Assembly: GCA_903885885.1 (NCBI GenBank)
Contig: CAISKJ010001267.1
Coordinates: forward strand, 1-7,265
Reading direction: 5' to 3'
Origin: an uncultured delta proteobacterium
Lineage (GTDB): Bacteria > Myxococcota_A > Polyangia > Polyangiales > Ga0077539
DNA length: 7,265 nt
Positions within the stretch are counted from its first letter, which is position 1, and every line of letters starts with the position of its first letter. A program made the translations under genes and the position numbers. Below are positions 1 through 5,092 of the stretch, in pieces. Under the pieces are notes generated by a model that did not search any database, was not told the DNA's origin, and worked only from the letters and a program-made list of their open reading frames with translations.

Positions 1-2
1 CC

Positions 3-2627
3 GGCAACCCCGTGGTGGGCGGCGCCGCCCCCGGCGACGCGAGCCCCGACCTCGGCGCGCCCGACGTGTCCGATGTCACCCCCGCTGACGTGAAGCCCCT
101 CGACGCGCCCGACCTCGACGCCCCCGTCCTCGACGTCGCCGCACCCGACGTCACCGATGCGCCCGTCGACGCGGGCCCCGCGCGCTGCGCCACCGCGGCC
201 GACTGCGCGGGCAACCCCGACGGCCCCGCCTGCGAGGCCACCACCGGGCGCTGCGTGCCGTGCACCGACACCGACGACCGCTGCGGCCCCGGGCGCTACT
301 GCGTGCCCATGCTCAACAGCTGTCAGGTCGGCTGCCGCGACGACATGGCCTGCGCCATGACCACCGGCGACGCGGGCGCCGCGCAGCCGCGCTGCAACCT
401 CGCCAACCGCCAGTGCGTCGAGTGCGTCACCGACGACCACTGCCCGAGCGGCACGCTCTGCGTGGGCAACCTCTGCGCGGCCGGGTGCACCGCGACGCGC
501 CCCTGCCCCACGGGCCAGACCTGCTGCGACAACGCCTGCGTCGACACGCAGCGCAACACCGCGAGCTGCGGCGTGTGCGGCCGCCGGTGCGCCGTGCTCA
601 ACGCCGCGCCGCTGTGCATGAACGGCGCGTGCACCTTCTCGATGTGCACCGCCCCCTACGGCGACTGCGACCGCCTCGTGGAGAACGGCTGCGAGTCCAA
701 CCTCCTCAACGACACGCGCAACTGCGGCGCCTGCGACGCCACCTGCGGCGAGCGCGCCAACGCGTCGGCGCGCTGCGAGGCGGGCACCTGCCGCTACACC
801 TGCAACGCGGGCTTCGACGACTGCGACGGCAACCCCGCCAACGGCTGCGAGACCGACACGCGCACCAGCGCCGCGAGCTGCGGCGCCTGCGGCAACCGCT
901 GCGCCCTCGCCAACGCGACGGCGGCGTGCGTCGAGGGCCGCTGCGCCGTGGGCGCGTGCAACGCCAACTTCGGCGACTGCGACGGCAACGCCCTCAACGG
1001 CTGCGAGACCGACACGCGCACCGCCGTGGCCCACTGCGGGTCGTGCGGCACGAGCGGCCCCGGCGCCGAGAACGCCGTGCCCGCCTGCGCGCTCGGGCGC
1101 TGCGCGCTCACGTGCACCGCGGGCTTCGCCGACTGCGACGGGCTCGACGCGAACGGCTGCGAGGCCGACACGCGCGTGAGCAACGCGCACTGCGGCGGCT
1201 GCGGGCGCGCGTGCGCGCCGGCCCGCGGCGTGGGCATGTGCGCCGCCTCGACGTGCAGCCTCACGCGCTGCGAAGACGGCTTCGCCGACTGCGACGGGAG
1301 CCTCGCCACCGGCTGCGAGGTGAACACCCGCAGCGACGTGAGCCACTGCGGCGCGTGCGGCAACCGATGCACGGTGACGAGCGGCAGCCCCGCGTGCGTG
1401 GCGGGCGCCTGCGGCATCGAGGCGTGCACCGCCACCTTCGGCAACTGCGACGGCGACGTGCGCAACGGCTGCGAGACCAACACGCAGACCTCCACGGCCC
1501 ACTGCGGCGCGTGCGGAAACACCTGCGCCGCCCGCGCCAACAGCGCCGTCGCGTGCACCGGCGGCGGGTGCGTGTACACGTGCCTCGCGGGCTTCGCCGA
1601 CTGCGACGGCAGCGCGGCCAACGGCTGCGAGGTCGACACGCGCGTCGACGCGGCGCACTGCGGGGCGTGCGGCGCGCGCTGCTCGACCAGCAACGCCACG
1701 AGCGCGTGCGTCGGGTCGACGTGCGGCGTCACCGCGTGCAGCGCGGGCTTCGGCGACTGCAACGGGAGCGCGGCCGACGGCTGCGAGGTCGACACGCGCG
1801 TCACCGTCACCCACTGCGGCGCGTGCGGCACGACGTGCCCCGCGCGCGCCAACGCCGCGCCGAGCTGCGTGGCGGGCGGGTGCAACTACGCCTGCAACGC
1901 GGGCTTCAACGACTGCGACGACAACCTCGCCAACGGGTGCGAGACGGCCGGCGCGTGCGTCTACGCGTCGTGCAACGCGGTGCCGCGCACGCGGCCCTCG
2001 GGCGTGTACACCGTCACCACGGGCGGCGTGCAGTGGACGGCCTACTGCGACATGACCTCCAACGGCGGCGGGTGGACGCTGCTCCTCAAGCTCAACGGCA
2101 ACGCCAGCACATTCAACTACGACAGCGCGTACTGGACGAACACCATGCTCCTCAACACCGGGAGCACCAACCTCGACGCGGTCGAGGCCAAGTTTCAGGG
2201 CTTCACCAACCAGAGCTTCACCGCGCTGCGCGTGGCCTTCGTCGAGGGCGCCACCACCCGCGCGCTCGTGGTCGCCACCACGGGCACCTCCCTCCGCGAC
2301 GTGTTCGCCGGCGCCTCGCGCAGCACCAGCGCGGGCCGCGCCGGGTGGTCGAGCCTCGTGGCGTCGCCCTCGCTCCAGCCCTTCTGCAACGGCGAGGGCT
2401 TCAACGTAGGCGTCGGCGGATACCGCCGCGTGCGCTTCGGCATCGTGGCCAACCAGGAGAACGAGTGCACCTCGCCCGACTCGTGCCTCGGCCTGGGCAT
2501 GGGGAGCGACAGCAACGGCTGCGTCACCCCCGCCTTCGCGGGCGCCACCGCGGGCAACATCGCCACCTGCGGCGGCGACGCCGGAGATCGCAACACGCGC
2601 GTGTTCGCGTACCTCTTCGCGCGCTGA
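3..2627 (+). CDS. Large cysteine-rich modular surface protein with C-terminal fibrinogen-like (YCDxxxxGGGW) domain, 5'-partial
   Basis: The frame is open to the left window edge, so the true start and any signal peptide lie upstream; the first in-window start codon is a GTG at 12, used here as residue 1. Residues 1-57 are an acidic Asp/Ala/Pro/Val tract, probably a linker behind an export signal. Residues 59-177 are cysteine-rich with DHCPSGTLC-type motifs. Residues 174-640 are tandem cysteine modules (about 52 residues each). Residues 654-871 form a fibrinogen-like domain with Y678-C679-D680 and G685-G-G-W-T689. Its tail (FGIVANQENEC, SCLGLG, final FAYLFAR) resembles the intelectin branch of these lectins, from memory of that family. 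The likely role is an exported, disulfide-stabilised stalk presenting a carbohydrate-binding head. Export and ligand binding are inferred. It ends in TGA at 2625-2627, 20 nt before the next gene. Confidence 0.85.
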   Translation, partial: GNPVVGGAAPGDASPDLGAPDVSDVTPADVKPLDAPDLDAPVLDVAAPDVTDAPVDAGPARCATAADCAGNPDGPACEATTGRCVPCTDTDDRCGPGRYCVPMLNSCQVGCRDDMACAMTTGDAGAAQPRCNLANRQCVECVTDDHCPSGTLCVGNLCAAGCTATRPCPTGQTCCDNACVDTQRNTASCGVCGRRCAVLNAAPLCMNGACTFSMCTAPYGDCDRLVENGCESNLLNDTRNCGACDATCGERANASARCEAGTCRYTCNAGFDDCDGNPANGCETDTRTSAASCGACGNRCALANATAACVEGRCAVGACNANFGDCDGNALNGCETDTRTAVAHCGSCGTSGPGAENAVPACALGRCALTCTAGFADCDGLDANGCEADTRVSNAHCGGCGRACAPARGVGMCAASTCSLTRCEDGFADCDGSLATGCEVNTRSDVSHCGACGNRCTVTSGSPACVAGACGIEACTATFGNCDGDVRNGCETNTQTSTAHCGACGNTCAARANSAVACTGGGCVYTCLAGFADCDGSAANGCEVDTRVDAAHCGACGARCSTSNATSACVGSTCGVTACSAGFGDCNGSAADGCEVDTRVTVTHCGACGTTCPARANAAPSCVAGGCNYACNAGFNDCDDNLANGCETAGACVYASCNAVPRTRPSGVYTVTTGGVQWTAYCDMTSNGGGWTLLLKLNGNASTFNYDSAYWTNTMLLNTGSTNLDAVEAKFQGFTNQSFTALRVAFVEGATTRALVVATTGTSLRDVFAGASRSTSAGRAGWSSLVASPSLQPFCNGEGFNVGVGGYRRVRFGIVANQENECTSPDSCLGLGMGSDSNGCVTPAFAGATAGNIATCGGDAGDRNTRVFAYLFAR
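531..1934 (+). repeat. Tandem 156-bp / 52-residue cysteine module array inside the surface protein
   Basis: The (N/T/D)GCE landmark recurs at 684, 840, 996, 1152, 1308, 1464, 1620, 1776 and 1932, giving eight consecutive intervals of exactly 156 bp. A divergent first module (531-683, 153 bp) precedes them, and the ninth landmark opens a truncated module that runs into the fibrinogen-like domain. The module consensus is NGCE-x-DTR-x4-HCGACGxxC, then three more cysteines, then GFxDCDG, normally eight cysteines per unit. Two spacing subtypes exist between cysteines 4 and 7: type A 8-4-4 and type B 9-4-3, with equal total length. From module 531 the order is A B A B A A B A B. Copies 840 and 996 share at least 27 identical bases at their starts, suggesting duplication rather than only codon bias. 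Confidence 0.9.
1971..2627 (+). other. Fibrinogen-like / intelectin-like domain region of the surface protein
   Basis: This is the coding span of the C-terminal globular domain, residues 654-871. It starts at C654, continues through PSGVYTV and the YCDMTSNGGGWT signature, and ends at the stop codon. The cysteines C792, C819, C825, C837 and C853 in the second half would suit intradomain disulfides. The N-E-N-E-C stretch at 814-819 lies where metal ligands sit in intelectins; that placement is inferred by eye. Sugar specificity cannot be read from sequence. Confidence 0.7.
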
Positions 2628-2634
2628 AGGGGTT

Positions 2635-2640
2635 TAGATT
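2635..2640 (+). promoter_or_regulatory. Possible -10 element for a leaderless transcript of the lipoprotein gene
   Basis: TAGATT fits a TAnnnT -10 hexamer and ends 7 nt before the ATG at 2648, the spacing expected if transcription starts at the A of the start codon. I see no convincing -35 hexamer, and a GGGGG run at 2642-2646 just upstream of the ATG could instead serve as a weak ribosome binding site. The gene might equally be read through from the gene before it. Confidence 0.3.
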
Positions 2641-2647
2641 CGGGGGC

Positions 2648-3907
2648 ATGAAGCCCTCGAAGCGCCTCGCCCTCGTCGCCGCCGCTACGCTCCTGGGGTG
2701 TAGCGACGAGCCGGCCCCGAGCACCGGCACCACGCTCACCATCGACTCGCTCAACGTAGGCCTCGCGGGGGCGTTCATCCCCTTCGAGGCCGAGCGGCGC
2801 GCGGCCATCGGGCCCGCCGTCGCGGCGCTGCCCTCCGACGTCGTGTGCCTCCAGGAGGTGTGGCGCGAGGAGGACAAGGACATCATCGAGGCCGCCGTCC
2901 GCGCGCGCTTCCCTCACATCGTGCGCACGCGCCACGACCTCACGACGCCCGTCACCACCGACATCGACCCGATGTGCGACGTGCCCCCGGTGCCCACCAC
3001 CGCGCCCTGCGCCGCGCCCGCGCTGCGCACCGCCCTCGACGAGGGCCTGCGCTGCCTGTCGACCAACTGCTCCACCATGCCGGGCAGCGACATGGGGCAG
3101 ACCACGTCGACCTCGTGCGCCACGTCGATGTGCATCGGTCAGGTGGGCGCGCTCATCACGAGCCCCGAGCCCGACGCGCTGCGCTGCTACGGCTGCCTCG
3201 CCTCGGCGCTCCCCACGGAGACCTTCGGGGCCATGCGCACGGCCTGTCAGACGAACCCCAACGCGGGCCTCGCCTTCGGGGGCCGCAACGGCATCATGAT
3301 TCTTTCGAAGCACCCGCTCAGCGACGTGCAAACCCTGGTGATCCCCGGCACATGGAACCGCCGGGTGATCACGCGCGCCACGGCCACGCTGCCCACCGCG
3401 CGGCGGGTCACGGTGTACTGCAACCACCTCACGCCGCAGTTCGACAGCACGGCCTTCCCCTACACGGGCCGCCACGGGTGCGGGCGCGTGGGCCGCGAGG
3501 GCTGGGCCACCGAGCAGCTCGCGCAGGCGCGGCGCCTCGTGCAGTGGGTCAACGAGGGGGGCGCGCAGACCCCCGCGGTGGTGCTCGGCGACTTCAACTC
3601 GAGCCCCGCCTCGACGGGCGTCGACGCCGAGGCGGTCGAGACCTACGACTACCTCCGCACGCAGCTCACGCCTGCGGTGCCGCAGGGCTACCAGCCGACC
3701 TGCACCTACTGCCCCGCCAACGCGCTCAACGAGATGCGCACGGCCCCCGTGTGGATCGACCACATCTTCATCAAGAACCTCGCGGCCACCACGGTGCGAT
3801 CGTTCGAGCGCACCTTCGTCGAGCCCTCCGTCACGGTGCCGTCGGCGCCCGGTCGCGTGAACGTGTCCGACCACTACGGCGTGCGCGCGGTGATCACGCT
3901 CCCCTGA
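2648..3907 (+). CDS. Surface lipoprotein, endonuclease/exonuclease/phosphatase (EEP) superfamily phosphodiesterase
   Basis: The protein has 419 residues. It begins MKPSKRLALVAAATLLGC, a lipoprotein signal with lipobox LLGC and lipidated C18, so it should be membrane-anchored outside the cytoplasm. The EEP fold (DNase I, neutral sphingomyelinase, inositol-phosphatase relatives) is shown by N35 (SLNV), E70 (LQEVW, metal ligand), R213-NGIMILS, H260 (NHL), D315/N317 (GDFNSSP), D371 (IDHIF) and D408-H409 (SDHYGVR); the expected active-site set appears complete. The substrate could be nucleic acid or a phospholipid and cannot be fixed here. A cysteine-rich insertion (C110, C121, C136, C141, C157, C162, C180, C183, C200) separates the E70 and R213 strands and is foreign to the core fold. 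The ATG at 2648 is chosen because the lipoprotein signal begins there, although the frame stays open far upstream. Confidence 0.88.
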   Translation: MKPSKRLALVAAATLLGCSDEPAPSTGTTLTIDSLNVGLAGAFIPFEAERRAAIGPAVAALPSDVVCLQEVWREEDKDIIEAAVRARFPHIVRTRHDLTTPVTTDIDPMCDVPPVPTTAPCAAPALRTALDEGLRCLSTNCSTMPGSDMGQTTSTSCATSMCIGQVGALITSPEPDALRCYGCLASALPTETFGAMRTACQTNPNAGLAFGGRNGIMILSKHPLSDVQTLVIPGTWNRRVITRATATLPTARRVTVYCNHLTPQFDSTAFPYTGRHGCGRVGREGWATEQLAQARRLVQWVNEGGAQTPAVVLGDFNSSPASTGVDAEAVETYDYLRTQLTPAVPQGYQPTCTYCPANALNEMRTAPVWIDHIFIKNLAATTVRSFERTFVEPSVTVPSAPGRVNVSDHYGVRAVITLP

Positions 3908-3913
3908 AAGTCT

Positions 3914-4169
3914 TTAGATCAAGCGCTCCCGTCGTGGGTCGAGATGGATCTGCAGCCTTTGAGGGTGGGCGCGGCGCGGTCGAGCCCACGCTTCGAAGAG
4001 GGCATTCCCCGCGACGCTCCGCGCCTTCGCGTCCCGCACGCTGTTCAGGGTGAGCACGGCGCGGTCGCTCGGCGACGCGTTGGCGGTCGGGCCAGAACGC
4101 AGCGCGCGCGTGGAACGCCAGGCCGATGCCCCACCCCAGGAACACCATGAGGCTCCACGGAACGTGGCG
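3914..4169 (-). pseudogene. Probable decayed remnant of a 2TM-domain membrane protein
   Basis: On the minus strand, 4169 to about 4065 reads RHVPWSLMVFLGWGIGLAFHARAAFW. The GWGIGLAFHA core closely matches what I recall as the second transmembrane helix of the 2TM domain family (PF13239). The first helix that should precede it is absent: upstream the frame is Arg/Ser-rich and runs antisense into the oxygenase gene. From about 4085 down to 4010 a different minus frame has almost pure G/C third positions (residues NASPSDRAVLTLNSVRDAK) and runs to a TAA at 3914-3916. I read this as a 5'-truncated, frameshifted relic. No start codon and no intact frame joins the parts. The homology call rests on one motif. 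Confidence 0.4.
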
Positions 4170-4210
4170 CCGACCGCCGGCGCCAGCGCTACCGCGCGAG
4201 GGCGAGCGTG

Positions 4211-4216
4211 TACCAT
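4211..4216 (+). promoter_or_regulatory. Possible -10 element before the oxygenase gene
   Basis: TACCAT ends 9 nt before the GTG at 4226. The same hexamer followed by a CGCC-type context recurs at 5013-5018 in front of the beta-oxidation gene, which supports a shared -10 form in this genome. If used, the transcript would be leaderless or nearly so. No -35 element is evident. Confidence 0.3.
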
Positions 4217-4225
4217 GCGCCCTCC

Positions 4226-4945
4226 GTGAAGAAGCTACGCGACGACGACCCCTGCCCCTGCGGCGCCGACACCCGCTACGGCGCCTGCCACGGCGCGTCC
4301 CGCGCGCCCGCACCCGCGGCCCCGCGCAGCGTCGCGCCGGCGCGCGCCGCGGCGGTGGTGTCGGCCGTGAAGGCCCTCTCGCGCCCGGTGTTCATGCGCG
4401 AGCGCTTCCTCGATGCGGCGTCGTGCGCGCTGCTCATCGAGGGCTTCGAGCGCAACGTCGCGCGCCTCGCCGAGGGCACCGCCGACCCCGCCTGGAGCGC
4501 GCGGCTGCTCTACTACCAGAGCCTCGCCCACGAGCCCGCGATGCGCGCCCTCATGCGCGCCGCGCGCGAGGGCTTCGTGCGCGAGCTGCGGGCCTTCTAC
4601 AGCGTGCCCGAGATGCTCTACAGCGACACGGTGCACCTCGTACGGTGGCGCGCCGGGCAGTCGATGCGCGCCCACGCCGACAACGCGCACCTCGACGGCA
4701 CCCCCAACGCGTACCCGTGGAGAGACTTCGCCACCGTGCTCTACCTCAACGACGACTTCGAGGGCGGCGAGCTCTTCTTCGAACGCACCGGCCTCACGCT
4801 GAAGCCGCGCGCGGGCACGCTGGTGGGTTTCACCGGCGGCCTCGACCACGTGCACGGCGTCACCGAGGTGCGCCGCGGCACGCGCTACACCATGCCCGCG
4901 TGGCACACGCGCGACGCCGCCCGGCGCGACCGCGACCTCGACTGA
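4226..4945 (+). CDS. 2-oxoglutarate/Fe(II) dioxygenase (prolyl 4-hydroxylase type) with N-terminal SEC-C zinc motif
   Basis: The protein has 239 residues from the GTG at 4226; an in-frame GTG at 4208 would add six residues but overlaps the likely -10 hexamer. An N-terminal SEC-C motif, C10-x-C12-x8-C21-H22 (CPCG to CHG), should bind zinc and may mediate protein or nucleic-acid contact. A low-complexity Ala/Pro linker (24-45) follows. The dioxygenase core carries the Fe(II) triad H150-x-D152 (RAHADN) and H210 (HVHGV), with R220 (GTRY) placed to bind the 2-oxoglutarate carboxylate. LYLNDDFEGGEL and LKPRAGTLVGF are the usual strands between. The reaction would be oxidative hydroxylation of a protein or small-molecule substrate with 2-oxoglutarate converted to succinate. 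The substrate is unknown. The gene is cytoplasmic, with no signal peptide, and stands alone between two gaps. Confidence 0.88.
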   Translation: MKKLRDDDPCPCGADTRYGACHGASRAPAPAAPRSVAPARAAAVVSAVKALSRPVFMRERFLDAASCALLIEGFERNVARLAEGTADPAWSARLLYYQSLAHEPAMRALMRAAREGFVRELRAFYSVPEMLYSDTVHLVRWRAGQSMRAHADNAHLDGTPNAYPWRDFATVLYLNDDFEGGELFFERTGLTLKPRAGTLVGFTGGLDHVHGVTEVRRGTRYTMPAWHTRDAARRDRDLD

Positions 4946-4965
4946 TCCCGCTTCCCAATAGGGGT

Positions 4966-4982
4966 TTCGCGCGCATCGCGAA
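4966..4982. other. Short hairpin in the gap behind the oxygenase gene
   Basis: TTCGCG at 4966-4971 pairs with CGCGAA at 4977-4982 around a 5-nt loop. It lies 20 nt past the oxygenase stop. There is no T-run after it, so it is a weak terminator candidate at best. The TTTCGCG heptamer recurs at 4998-5004. Confidence 0.3.
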
Positions 4983-4990
4983 GCACACCG

Positions 4991-5018
4991 TTGCATCTTT
5001 CGCGGCTTCCCCTACCAT
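4991..5018 (+). promoter_or_regulatory. Candidate sigma-70-like promoter of the multifunctional beta-oxidation gene
   Basis: TTGCAT (4991-4996) and TACCAT (5013-5018) are separated by 16 nt. They match three and four positions of the sigma-70 consensus hexamers. A start site around 5025 would give a leader of roughly 70 nt and place the palindromic operator (5031-5055) immediately downstream, a geometry that suits repression. Confidence 0.35.
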
Positions 5019-5030
5019 CGCGCCGGCTTC

Positions 5031-5055
5031 ACTGAATCGCCATTCAGTTGAATGG
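5031..5055. promoter_or_regulatory. Overlapping palindromic operator made of TGAAT half-sites, probably a TetR-type lipid regulator site
   Basis: Two perfect inverted repeats overlap. ACTGAAT (5031-5037) pairs with ATTCAGT (5042-5048) around CGCC. CCATTCA (5040-5046) pairs with TGAATGG (5049-5055) around GT. The three TGAAT/ATTCA half-sites lie in the only AT-richer spot of the gap, 38 nt before the beta-oxidation start codon. The TGAAT...ATTCA form recalls operators of TetR-family fatty-acid regulators such as Bacillus FadR. That link is by analogy, and no regulator gene is in the window. Confidence 0.6.
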
Positions 5056-5082
5056 GAATCACCACCACACGCTAGAGGTTTC

Positions 5083-5087
5083 GAGAG
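5083..5087 (+). promoter_or_regulatory. Ribosome binding site of the beta-oxidation gene
   Basis: GAGAG ends 5 nt before the ATG at 5093. It is purine-rich but a weak match to the anti-Shine-Dalgarno sequence. It supports the ATG at 5093, which also matches the expected N-terminus of the SDR domain. Confidence 0.45.
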
Positions 5088-5092
5088 ACGCT

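Larger units (their letters stand above)
3908..4225. other. 318-nt region without an intact gene
   Basis: Apart from the minus-strand remnant described separately, this stretch holds a TTTAGAT heptamer at 3913-3919 directly behind the phosphodiesterase gene and a TACCAT hexamer at 4211-4216 before the oxygenase start. I found no clear hairpin followed by a T-run, so no intrinsic terminator is called for the phosphodiesterase gene. Plus-strand open frames here are short and do not resemble protein families. Confidence 0.6.

Noticed and set aside
794..1885. A minus-strand 363-codon frame with regular internal repeats.
   Set aside because: The repeats merely mirror the 156-bp modules of the plus-strand gene.
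531..1934. Regularly spaced repeats considered as a CRISPR-like or non-coding satellite array.
   Set aside because: The period is an exact multiple of three, the conserved bases encode cysteine landmarks and the variable bases keep the frame, so this is a protein repeat.
260..2647. The lipoprotein's reading frame stays open upstream through most of gene 1, offering a 1,215-residue protein.
   Set aside because: The upstream part is an Arg/His/Leu-rich translation of the repeat gene in the wrong frame; the real N-terminus is the lipoprotein signal at 2648.
2195..3874. A 559-codon minus-strand open frame across genes 1 and 2.
   Set aside because: It is antisense to two genes with clear domains and crosses their junction; it has no protein-like hydrophobic pattern.
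3934..4053. Small plus-strand frame beginning GTG at 3934, downstream of the second TTTAGAT.
   Set aside because: The 39-codon product is Arg/Ser/Pro-rich with no motif or ribosome binding site, and it overlaps the minus-strand relic.
4966..4982. Hairpin as an intrinsic terminator of the oxygenase gene.
   Set aside because: The stem is only six base pairs and no T-run follows, so it is listed only as a weak structure.
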